Positions 1 to 5,307 of a stretch of 9,251 nt of DNA are shown here, in pieces. Under the pieces are notes generated by a model that had not been told where the DNA came from, made no database searches, and worked only from the letters and a program-made list of their open reading frames with translations. Made by a program: the position numbers and the translations under genes. This stretch comes from Thermoplasmata archaeon (GTDB taxonomy: Archaea; Thermoplasmatota; Thermoplasmata; UBA10834; DTMW01). The stretch is taken from NCBI GenBank assembly GCA_029858465.1, contig JAOUEZ010000042.1, forward strand, positions 1 through 9,251, read 5' to 3'. Numbering within the stretch: the stretch's first letter is position 1; every line of letters starts with the position of its first letter.

Positions 1-375
1 ATTCATCGATTCCAGATCATTATCACCGAGAATTATCCTTACGAGAAACCTATCGTCAAATGGCAGACGCCGATATTTCATCCGAACATAATGGAGGCTT
101 CCGATGGCGGCTATGTATGCACAAAGCTGCTGGAGAACTGGGATTTCAAATCAACTCTATCTGCATTCATAAACGGCCTCGAGATACTCCTCATGAACCC
201 GAATCCCGAAAATCCGTTTGGGAGCGATTCATGCACGCGCGCCGCAGAATATTTCCGAGAGCACAGGTACTCCCCGCCAATCGTAAGGCTGCCCAAACAT
301 GACCCAAAGATCGTCGGAGGTGGCAGAGATAAGAAAGCCAAAGATTGTATCATCAGAAGTAAGGCCGGCGATTGA
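1..375 (+). CDS. Ubiquitin-conjugating (E2/UBC) enzyme, 5' truncated by window edge
   Basis: Frame 1 is open from the first base to the TGA at 373-375 and gives 124 residues with no start in the window, so the gene begins upstream. It should accept a ubiquitin-like modifier from an E1 on a cysteine thioester and pass it to target lysines in the cytoplasm. Visible UBC-fold landmarks, numbered from the edge, are: the strand with YPYEKP (12-17), the HPN tripeptide (27-29, FHPNI), a candidate catalytic cysteine at 40 (GGYVCTKLL), Trp47 followed by a TL turn (52-53), the helix LEILLMNPNPENPF, and an AAEYFREH helix. This is the canonical E2 order; the missing N terminus is probably about 35-45 residues (helix 1 and the first strands). 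The spacing from HPN to Cys is 11 residues, against 8 in typical E2s, so there is a small insertion in the active-site loop. A basic tail of about 35 residues follows the domain. The 3' end is overlapped by the JAMM protease gene, which suggests one operon. Family is confident; modifier and target are unknown. Confidence 0.9.
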   Translation: MHRFQIIITENYPYEKPIVKWQTPIFHPNIMEASDGGYVCTKLLENWDFKSTLSAFINGLEILLMNPNPENPFGSDSCTRAAEYFREHRYSPPIVRLPKHDPKIVGGGRDKKAKDCIIRSKAGD

Positions 376-976
376 ACGTGATCCGCTACCGAAGGACAGG
401 ATAAAGCCGCATGATTGGATCAGCGACGATCTGAAGAGAAGATACGAGCGCAGGCTCTCGGAGAAAGGATTCTTCGAATTATACATCTCGAAGACCGCTG
501 CGGAGAAGATGATCAATCATTCGAAACGATACGGCCGAGTCCGAACCGAAGCTTTGGGATTCATGCTCGGAGATGTCTGCTCATCCGGGCGAAAGCAATT
601 CGTTATGGTAAGGGACATTGTAACAGGTTCGTTGTTGAGTTCGGCCGAGAGCGTCAGATTCGACCGGGAGAGCTATGCAGAGCTTTTCTCCGAGCTGGAT
701 TCCTCCGGGTTCGACTATGTGATAGTCGGCTGGTATCATTCCCATCCGGGGTATGGCTGCTTCATGTCAAGGATTGACATCAATACTCAGCTCAGCGCGT
801 TTCACGAGAAATATCATTCCGCAATAGTGATTGATCCGCTTCAGAAGGAAATCGAGGCTTTCCGATTGAAAGGCAGGCAGATAATCTCTCTCGATTTCGC
901 AGTATATTGGCACGATCTCGAGACCCCGTATTCGTCAAACACCATCCAAAGATACAGAGTGGTAAAGAAAAAATGA
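299..976 (+). CDS. JAMM/MPN+ metalloprotease, Rpn11-like deubiquitinase
   Basis: A 225-residue predicted zinc isopeptidase, expected to remove a ubiquitin-like modifier from targets or to mature its C terminus. The JAMM signature is complete: Glu84 (TEALGFMLGD), His147 and His149 (WYHSHP), seven residues, Ser157, two residues, Asp160 (SRIDINTQ). The stretch GWYHSHPGYGC followed by DINTQ and VIDPLQ closely resembles the eukaryotic proteasome lid subunit Rpn11, more than the small bacterial JAB proteins. Residues 1-55 form a charged N-terminal extension before the MPN core, and the protein ends in a Lys-rich tail. ATG 299 lies inside the E2 gene (77-base overlap); an in-frame TAA at 284-286 rules out a longer form or an E2 fusion. 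The only other plausible start, GTG 320, sits directly on its own GGAGG, so ATG 299 is preferred, with a weak AAGG ten bases upstream. The next in-frame Met is residue 71, too late for an intact domain edge. It probably works with the E2 in one conjugation/deconjugation system. Confidence 0.92.
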   Translation: MTQRSSEVAEIRKPKIVSSEVRPAIERDPLPKDRIKPHDWISDDLKRRYERRLSEKGFFELYISKTAAEKMINHSKRYGRVRTEALGFMLGDVCSSGRKQFVMVRDIVTGSLLSSAESVRFDRESYAELFSELDSSGFDYVIVGWYHSHPGYGCFMSRIDINTQLSAFHEKYHSAIVIDPLQKEIEAFRLKGRQIISLDFAVYWHDLETPYSSNTIQRYRVVKKK

Positions 977-990
977 CAAGGCTGTCTGAC

Positions 991-1560
991 TCATACCCAA
1001 ATCGCGTGCCTCTGCCTCATTGTCTGATCCGTCTCTTCCAGCCTCTTCATGAGAATCGTTACAATCGCATCCAACAGGATCCCTGCGGACTGCTCGAATA
1101 CTGTTCCGAGAGGCGCATACTCGAGTCTCATTTTATCATCCGGCACACTTGACGCAACCGTAATCGCTTCGGAGGCGGCAAGGGCGAGCTTCGAATGAGA
1201 ATTCGAAGTTATCGCAATCACCTTCGCACCCATCCTTCGTGTTATGTTCGCCGTTTGCACCGCGGACATTGTCTGCCCCGTGTTTGACATTATGATTACG
1301 ACTGAATCCTTTTCGACCATCGGAGTGTTGCTGTCGCCGATGAAGAATACGTTCAATCCGAGTTGGACGAGCCTGATAGCGAAAGCCTTTGCAATAAGCC
1401 CTGACCGGCCTACGCCATAAAGGAAAATCTTTTTCGAAGAGATGATCAGGCTGACCATCTCCTCGATTTTCTTAAATTCCTTTTCGTCCATCTTAAGGCC
1501 GGTTCTCATGCTCTTGCAGATATAATCGAGGGCCTTCTCAACATCGTCCTTCACTATCAT
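991..1560 (-). CDS. hxlB: 6-phospho-3-hexuloisomerase-like SIS-domain protein
   Basis: A 189-residue single SIS-domain protein, normal length for 6-phospho-3-hexuloisomerase (PHI), which interconverts hexulose-6-phosphate and fructose-6-phosphate. In archaea this is the ribulose monophosphate route used for pentose supply or formaldehyde fixation. Family landmarks are the sugar-phosphate loop YGVGRSG (48-54) followed by AKAFAIRL, a second loop MSNTGQT (91-97; the usual form is closer to SGSGET), GAKVIAITS (111-119), YAPLGTVFE with the candidate catalytic Glu156, and the C-terminal RHA (184-186). The start ATG overlaps the stop of the upstream TIM-barrel gene by four bases (ATGA), so the two are translationally coupled. 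No hexulose-6-phosphate synthase, the usual partner, is next to it. The gene converges on the JAMM gene with a 14-base gap. Family confidence is high; the substrate is less certain because of the altered second loop and the unusual partner. Confidence 0.85.
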   Translation of the reverse strand: MIVKDDVEKALDYICKSMRTGLKMDEKEFKKIEEMVSLIISSKKIFLYGVGRSGLIAKAFAIRLVQLGLNVFFIGDSNTPMVEKDSVVIIMSNTGQTMSAVQTANITRRMGAKVIAITSNSHSKLALAASEAITVASSVPDDKMRLEYAPLGTVFEQSAGILLDAIVTILMKRLEETDQTMRQRHAIWV

Positions 1561-2588
1561 CCGCCCTTCTTGTTGGTCTTGGTCTCCTTCATGACGCGCT
1601 TTGCCAGAAGTCTCTCGAGAATGACCTTCATGTACATTGCATCATGCTCGAGTAAGGGTGATGATGAGATCACGGTGATGTCGTAATCATTGTCCAATAT
1701 GCAATCCGCAAGGGGCTCGAACCTGAGGTCGCCCTTCTTTATCGGGGTGAGCCTCTTCTCGTTTCCCCCCTCGTGCTCGACGCCGGAAAAGTGAGAGTAG
1801 ATTGGTCCCCCTTTAGCTAGCGGCTGTATCTTCGAGAGAAGCTTGCCGAAATCCGCGGGCTCGTTCAGGGTACCTCCTTCTCTGGCATGCGCCCTGGCGA
1901 AGTTGACGACAGGAGCGACGTTCTTGATGCTCCTTGAGAGGCTGATGACCTCGCTTATGCTTCCGAAGACCTCCTGCCTGCCCGAGTTCTCTATCCCTAT
2001 CTTCACTGACATTTTGTTCTTCGAAATCCATTTCGAGAGCGAGTCAAGACGCGATTTCACGCGGTTCAAAGCCGTCTTCGGAGTCACGTCCCCGTATAGG
2101 CCTATATGCGTGGTGACGATCTCCGCCCTCATCTCGTTGGCTATTATCGCAGCCCAACGTATTGCATCCATGCTCCTGAAGCATATGTCTTCGTTGCTCA
2201 CGAGGTCCATGTAATAGGGAGTATGGACCGACAGCTTGACGTCCAATTCCTTGGCCATATCCCCCAGTTCGTTCAGCTCGGGATAGCCGTGCGCGACCCC
2301 GCAAGCGAGGCTTATCAACATGTCCCCCTTCTTCACCGGCTTGCTCAGGTCGGATACGGGCTCCATCTTTCCCTTCTTATCCCTGAGTATCTCGATGATG
2401 AGCTCGTTCTGAATCTCTTTCGGTATCTTGCCGATTTCATCTCCGTCGGCAGGCCTCTCCGCCATATTTGTCCTGAGAAGCTGCACTTCGAGTGCATTCA
2501 ACCCGAGGTTGTGGACGTCCTCTATGCCGTCCCTTAGAGTCCTACCCTTGCAAGAGAGAGGTATACCTGCAGGACCAAAACGAATCAT
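1557..2588 (-). CDS. Endonuclease IV-like / xylose isomerase-like TIM-barrel protein
   Basis: A 343-residue protein that looks like a member of the AP endonuclease family 2 / sugar-phosphate isomerase-epimerase TIM-barrel superfamily, close to archaeal proteins often labelled deoxyribonuclease IV. The N terminus RFGPAGIPLSCKGRT is typical of that archaeal group. Metal-ligand-like positions follow the Nfo order: VHTPYY with His122, THIGLYG with His161, GIENSG with Glu200, VNFARAH (229-234; Asn where Nfo has Asp), and SHFSGVEHEGG (His266, His272). The last Nfo ligand, a Glu just before Pro in the C-terminal strand, appears here as Ser (ISSSP, 308-311). The metal site may therefore be incomplete, and DNA repair activity should not be assumed. 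The gene is first in a two-gene operon with the hexuloisomerase, which argues for a sugar-phosphate reaction. The start is supported by GGTG about seven bases before ATG 2588 and by a TATA-like element further upstream. Confidence 0.75.
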   Translation of the reverse strand: MIRFGPAGIPLSCKGRTLRDGIEDVHNLGLNALEVQLLRTNMAERPADGDEIGKIPKEIQNELIIEILRDKKGKMEPVSDLSKPVKKGDMLISLACGVAHGYPELNELGDMAKELDVKLSVHTPYYMDLVSNEDICFRSMDAIRWAAIIANEMRAEIVTTHIGLYGDVTPKTALNRVKSRLDSLSKWISKNKMSVKIGIENSGRQEVFGSISEVISLSRSIKNVAPVVNFARAHAREGGTLNEPADFGKLLSKIQPLAKGGPIYSHFSGVEHEGGNEKRLTPIKKGDLRFEPLADCILDNDYDITVISSSPLLEHDAMYMKVILERLLAKRVMKETKTNKKGG

Positions 2589-2633
2589 AAGAGAGCACCA
2601 TCTCTTGGAAAGACCACCGGGCTATCTCGGTAC

Positions 2634-2645
2634 TTGTATTTAACA
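2634..2645 (-). promoter_or_regulatory. TATA-like element for the TIM-barrel/hexuloisomerase operon
   Basis: The minus strand reads GTTAAATACA here. The centre lies about 50 bases before the ATG at 2588, which predicts a start of transcription near 2614 and a leader of about 26 bases containing the GGTG ribosome binding site. Position and AT-richness are the only evidence. Confidence 0.4.
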
Positions 2646-2731
2646 TTCTTTAATAGTATTTCATTATTATCACGAAAAGGACACCGTTTTTCTCAAGGCC
2701 AGTCTTTACGTTTGGCAATATCTCAACACCA

Positions 2732-2747
2732 CCAAAACCTTTTAAAG
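2732..2747 (+). promoter_or_regulatory. BRE/TATA promoter of the ribosomal operon
   Basis: CCAAAACCTTTTAAAG combines an A-rich BRE-like element with a TATA box (TTTTAAAG) in the arrangement usual for archaeal promoters. Transcription would start about 25 bases downstream near 2768, giving a leader of about 30 bases with GGAGG at 2786-2790, eight bases before ATG 2799. The 210-base gap 2589-2798 thus holds two divergent promoters and no gene. Confidence 0.65.
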
Positions 2748-2798
2748 GGACCTGTCATTAGGTGGCGATGCTTCCGTAGTCAGTCGGAGGAGTCAGAC

Positions 2799-3164
2799 AT
2801 GGGAAAAAGAATATACAAGACGAATCCCAGCCTTCTGAGCCTCGTCGAGAGGCTCAAGAAGGAGAGCTTCGAGAACAAAGCTCCTGTCTGGCGAGACGTC
2901 GCGGACCGCCTTATGAAGCCGAGGCAGAATTGGGCGGAAGTGAACCTGAGCAGGATCGAGCGCTTCGCGGGCGAGGAGGAGACCATAATCGTCCCTGGGA
3001 AGCTGCTCGGAGCAGGCGTCATCAGCAAGAAGGTGACGGTTGCCGCATTCAAGTGTTCGGAAGCCGCGAGGGATAAAATCGCCAAGGCAGGCGGCAAGAG
3101 CATGTCGATCGACGAGTTGCTCGATAGCAACCCGAAAGGCGCAAATGTCAGGATCATGGGGTGA
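2799..3164 (+). CDS. rpl18e: 50S ribosomal protein eL18 (archaeal L18e)
   Basis: A 121-residue protein of normal length for archaeal L18e, a structural component of the large ribosomal subunit shared by archaea and eukaryotes. Recognisable segments are the N terminus KTNPSLLSLVERLKKES, the central WRDVADRL and VNLSRIERF, the strand IIVPGKLLGAGVISKKVTVAAF, and the C-terminal NPKGANVRIMG. The start at ATG 2799 is chosen over upstream in-frame codons (back to 2634) because GGAGG at 2786-2790 is eight bases away, the predicted promoter lies between, and the protein from here matches the family start. It is the first gene of the operon with uL13, uS9 and rpoN, the usual archaeal order. The upstream rpoD subunit often found beside this cluster in archaea is not here. 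Confidence 0.96.
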   Translation: MGKRIYKTNPSLLSLVERLKKESFENKAPVWRDVADRLMKPRQNWAEVNLSRIERFAGEEETIIVPGKLLGAGVISKKVTVAAFKCSEAARDKIAKAGGKSMSIDELLDSNPKGANVRIMG

Positions 3165-3170
3165 GAAAGC

Positions 3171-3584
3171 ATGCGAGTAATCGATGCGGACGGCCTCGTG
3201 CTCGGAAGGATGTGCTCCACAGTGGCTAAGAACCTGCTGGAGGGCGAGGAAATCACGATAGTCAATGCAGATAAGGTGCTTATATCGGGCAACAGGAAAT
3301 CCATCATGGAGGAGTACGAGCGGTCGAGGGGTCAGGGCAAAGTGCACAAGGGGCCTTTCTATCCGAGGATGCCCGACAGTATTCTCAAGAGGACAGTCAG
3401 CAGGATGATGCAGCACAGGAAGGCCCATGGAAAGGCCGCTATGAGCAGGCTGACTGTACATATCGGCGTACCTCCCGAGTTCAAGGACGCTAAATTCGAG
3501 AAGATAGAGACGGCTATGAAGGCGGATCTTAAGAAGTACATGACCCTCGGGGATGTTTCTCGAGAGCTGGGGGCAAAATTCTAG
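3171..3584 (+). CDS. rpl13: 50S ribosomal protein uL13
   Basis: A 137-residue uL13, a large-subunit protein that binds 23S rRNA. The family start VIDADGLVLGRMCSTVAKNLL, the segment ITIVNADKVLISGNR, the basic loop around KGPFYPRMPDSILKRTVSRMM, and the HGKAAMSRLTVHIGVPPEF motif are all present. Length is typical for archaea. It begins six bases after the L18e stop, with GGGGTGAG overlapping that stop as the ribosome binding site, so the pair is translationally linked. It ends with TAG at 3582-3584. Use of amber in an essential gene argues against efficient pyrrolysine insertion at this codon, although a second stop follows ten codons later in frame. Confidence 0.96.
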   Translation: MRVIDADGLVLGRMCSTVAKNLLEGEEITIVNADKVLISGNRKSIMEEYERSRGQGKVHKGPFYPRMPDSILKRTVSRMMQHRKAHGKAAMSRLTVHIGVPPEFKDAKFEKIETAMKADLKKYMTLGDVSRELGAKF

Positions 3585-3594
3585 GTGATGTTCA

Positions 3595-3993
3595 ATGAAG
3601 GTCGCAGTAGCTAGCGGAAAGAGAAAGATGGCGATTGCCAGGGCGAGCGTCACCGAGGGCAAGGGGCGCATCAAGATAAACTCAAAGCCGATCGAGTTCC
3701 ACGAGCCCGCGCTCGCGAAGGCGAAGATGATGGAGCCTCTGATAATCGCAGGCGATGCAGCTCAGAAGATGGACATCGAAGTGAACGTCTCCGGAGGCGG
3801 GGTCATGGGACAGGCGGATGCCTCGAGAACAGCCATCGCGAAGGCGATCGTGAACTTCACGGGCGATGAGGATCTGAAGAAGAAGTACATAGCATACGAC
3901 AGATCGCTCCTTGTCTCCGACCCGCGCAGAAAGCTCCCGAAGAAGCCTTTGGGACGCGGCGCGAGGAAGAAGAGGCAGAAATCGTACAGGTGA
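3595..3993 (+). CDS. rps9: 30S ribosomal protein uS9
   Basis: A 132-residue uS9, the small-subunit protein whose C-terminal tail reaches the P-site tRNA. The sequence shows ASGKRKMAIARASVTEGKG at the N terminus, VNVSGGGVMGQADASRTAIAKAI in the middle, and the highly basic tail PKKPLGRGARKKRQKSYR, which ends in the conserved Ser-Tyr-Arg of archaeal S9. The start ATG 3595 follows the uL13 stop by ten bases with GGTGAT in between, which is complementary to the 3' end of 16S rRNA. It is the third gene of the operon. Confidence 0.96.
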   Translation: MKVAVASGKRKMAIARASVTEGKGRIKINSKPIEFHEPALAKAKMMEPLIIAGDAAQKMDIEVNVSGGGVMGQADASRTAIAKAIVNFTGDEDLKKKYIAYDRSLLVSDPRRKLPKKPLGRGARKKRQKSYR

Positions 3994-3999
3994 TGTTGA

Positions 4000-4191
4000 A
4001 TGATAATACCGGTTAGATGCTTCACCTGCGGTAAAGTGATCGGCGGGGTGTACGAGGAGTTCCTGAGAAGGGTCCAGATGGGCGAGAAGCCTAATGAGGT
4101 CATGGACGCGCTCGGGATCGACCGATATTGCTGCCGGAGAATATTCCTTACCCACGTTGAGCTTGTAGACGAGATCGCTCCCTACGGCTGA
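4000..4191 (+). CDS. rpoN: DNA-directed RNA polymerase subunit N (RPB10 homologue)
   Basis: A 63-residue archaeal RpoN, equivalent to eukaryotic RPB10, which joins the D/L assembly platform of RNA polymerase. The zinc ribbon is intact: Cys7 and Cys10 in PVRCFTCGK, and Cys44-Cys45 in DRYCCRR. The KPNEVMDALGIDRYCCRR and HVELVDEIAPY segments are typical. It starts six bases after the uS9 stop, and its GGTGAT site overlaps that TGA, so translation is coupled. In many archaea rpoK follows; here the next gene is a tRNA, so the cluster is interrupted or ends at this point. Confidence 0.96.
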   Translation: MIIPVRCFTCGKVIGGVYEEFLRRVQMGEKPNEVMDALGIDRYCCRRIFLTHVELVDEIAPYG

Positions 4192-4224
4192 GCGGGCCCG
4201 CCAAAACTCTTTAAGAATATTTGC

Positions 4225-4297
4225 GGGCCTGTGGGGTAGCTTGGTATCCTTCCAGCTTGGGGTGCTGGTGACTCCGGTTCAAATCCGGACAGGCCCA
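4225..4297 (+). tRNA. tRNA-Pro (anticodon GGG)
   Basis: A complete cloverleaf can be folded. The acceptor GGGCCTG (4225-4231) pairs with CAGGCCC (4290-4296), with discriminator A at 4297. The D arm contains the invariant GG. The anticodon stem CCAGC (4252-4256) pairs with GCTGG (4264-4268) around the loop TTGGGGT, giving anticodon GGG at 4259-4261. The T stem TCCGG/CCGGA encloses TTCAAAT. There is no intron, and CCA is not encoded. It decodes CCC/CCU proline codons. It lies 33 bases after rpoN and may be co-transcribed with the operon. Confidence 0.95.
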
Positions 4298-4307
4298 TTT
4301 CATTTTA
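4298..4307 (+). terminator. T-rich run after tRNA-Pro
   Basis: TTTCATTTTA follows the discriminator base of the tRNA directly. Short T runs without a hairpin are normal archaeal terminators, so this may end the tRNA transcript and the ribosomal operon. Confidence 0.45.
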
Positions 4308-4321
4308 CTGGTTAAAATCCA

Positions 4322-4337
4322 GATAAAATCTTATATC
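4322..4337 (+). promoter_or_regulatory. BRE/TATA promoter of the small membrane protein
   Basis: GATAAAATCTTATATC is an A-rich element followed by a TATA-like box. It predicts transcription from about 4359, downstream of the first in-frame ATG (4340). It therefore supports the later start at 4370, which has its own GGAGG. Confidence 0.5.
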
Positions 4338-4369
4338 ATATGAAAAGAATTTCTGATCCGGAGGAAATA

Positions 4370-4831
4370 ATGGCAGTTGCACGTTTTGGTGGATTAGCAA
4401 TATTGATCGCAGGGCTTGTATCGATGGTCAGCGTATTGATTTATCTTAATACGCCTCCGAGTAGTTTATTCGTCACTCCGGCCGAGATAACAATGACAGC
4501 AACAATCGATTCAATTTTCGCCGTGATAATCATTCTCGGTGGAATTGCCGGGATTCTGAGGAAAATGTTTTTATTGGCCATTGTTGGAGGGTGTGTCGGG
4601 CTTCTTGAAGGAATCGGATTCTCCATGTCCGGTCTGTCAATTTTCATTCTTATCCTATCCATCATCGGGATTGTACTTGTTGCTATGGGATACGAGGAGT
4701 TTGGATCAGGAAGAAAGAGATCAGTCAGATACAAACAGCAGCCTGCGACACAACAGACGTACAAATTGAAAAATAGTGATGAAGAAGAGAATTACTCAAA
4801 TGTATTGGTAGAGTATATGACGAAAAAATGA
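4370..4831 (+). CDS. Small membrane protein with four predicted helices, function unknown
   Basis: A 153-residue protein I do not recognise. From ATG 4370 it shows four hydrophobic segments: GGLAILIAGLVSMVSVLIYL (about 7-26), IDSIFAVIIILGGIAGIL (about 45-62), MFLLAIVGGCVGLLEGIGF (about 65-83), and LSIFILILSIIGIVLVAM (about 88-105). A polar tail of about 45 residues follows, with an Arg/Lys patch right after the last helix and a Glu-rich stretch further on. By the positive-inside rule the tail is cytoplasmic. The start is chosen because GGAGG (4360-4364) is five bases away; ATG 4340 in the same frame has no such site and lies too close to the TATA box. The gene is alone between the tRNA and a convergent small gene, whose stop is one base away. 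Helix packing resembles many short archaeal integral membrane proteins, but no function can be given. Confidence 0.75.
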   Translation: MAVARFGGLAILIAGLVSMVSVLIYLNTPPSSLFVTPAEITMTATIDSIFAVIIILGGIAGILRKMFLLAIVGGCVGLLEGIGFSMSGLSIFILILSIIGIVLVAMGYEEFGSGRKRSVRYKQQPATQQTYKLKNSDEEENYSNVLVEYMTKK

Positions 4832-4832
4832 A

Positions 4833-5072
4833 TCAACGATATCTTGAGAATCTCTCGAGAAGATCGCATATCTCGTCAGAAACTTCTTTGGTATAAGTGC
4901 CAGTCTTCTCCTCATTTCGCACGAAAACCTTTGCGGAATCGATTGAGACGCGCGAGCTTTTTGCAATCACATTTGCTTCCAAGGTTGATGCAACAGATTT
5001 GTCGATCTTGTAATTGCTCATTATCTCCCTAATGCCGTACCTGAATGTCGAAATCCTATTCAGGTTCAGCAT
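4833..5072 (-). CDS. Small hypothetical protein (62 or 79 residues)
   Basis: I do not recognise this gene. The frame is open from 5177, but its first 35 residues are a run rich in Arg and Asn that looks like untranslated leader, so a shorter form is likely. ATG 5072 gives 79 residues. ATG 5021 gives 62 residues and has AGGGAG just three bases upstream. The C-terminal two thirds has an alternating hydrophobic pattern and a short helical end (DEICDLLERFSRYR), with a central segment VSIDSAKVFVRNEEKTGTYT that could be strands and a turn. There is no signal peptide, membrane helix or metal motif. A TATA-like element (minus strand ATTTAAAG, 5128-5137) would start transcription near 5107, compatible with either start. 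It converges on the membrane protein gene with one base between stops. It could be a small regulator, or the end of a decayed gene. Confidence 0.5.
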   Translation of the reverse strand: MLNLNRISTFRYGIREIMSNYKIDKSVASTLEANVIAKSSRVSIDSAKVFVRNEEKTGTYTKEVSDEICDLLERFSRYR

Positions 5073-5127
5073 CTGTGTCTTATCTCTCGAATTTGGATGC
5101 TGAGTCCTTGGTCTTCGATTCGTGCGT

Positions 5128-5137
5128 CCTTTAAATC
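5128..5137 (-). promoter_or_regulatory. TATA-like element for the small hypothetical gene
   Basis: The minus strand reads GATTTAAAGG. Its centre is about 60 bases before ATG 5072 and 111 before ATG 5021. It falls inside the long open frame starting at 5177, another reason to reject that upstream start. Confidence 0.35.
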
Positions 5138-5238
5138 TCCCGCGGTTTCTGGCCAAATTGTATCTCCGATGATGCATCCATAAATGTGTTTGCTACTTAA
5201 AGGTTGACCGATTACTAATTGAAAAATGAATAATTCCC

Positions 5239-5264
5239 GCCTTCCCATGAAAACGTAGGAAGGC
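5239..5264 (-). terminator. Hairpin after the solute-binding protein gene
   Basis: GCCTTCC (5239-5245) and GGAAGGC (5258-5264) form a seven-base stem with a twelve-base loop. It lies about 45 bases beyond the stop of the solute-binding protein gene, which is read on the minus strand. It is followed on that strand by ATTATTCATTTTTC. On the plus strand a run of six T follows at 5274-5279, so it could also act in that direction. The rest of the gap 5178-5307 shows no gene. Confidence 0.5.
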
Positions 5265-5307
5265 TTTGAGCAGTTTTTTCAGATTAGCGACAGTGCAGAT
5301 CTAAAGA

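Noticed and set aside
1843..2537. Plus-strand frames opposite the TIM-barrel gene
   Set aside because: They are shadows of a well-supported minus-strand gene and show no domain, ribosome binding site or promoter.
2634..2798. N-terminal extension of L18e from an upstream in-frame ATG
   Set aside because: It would cover the promoter, the protein family begins at 2799, and the ribosome binding site fits 2799.
2793..3674. A 293-codon open frame on the minus strand across L18e and uL13
   Set aside because: It is antisense to two certain ribosomal genes. Its length follows from the G+C-rich codon pattern, and the translation has no recognisable domain.
4833..5021. Possible histone-fold protein
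   Set aside because: A short resemblance (RVSIDSA, and the Arg-rich end) suggested an archaeal histone, but the long central helix and the HAGRKT-like segment are missing.
5073..5177. N-terminal 35 residues of the small minus-strand frame
   Set aside because: The stretch is rich in Arg and Asn with no fold pattern, and the probable TATA element lies inside it, so it is likely leader.
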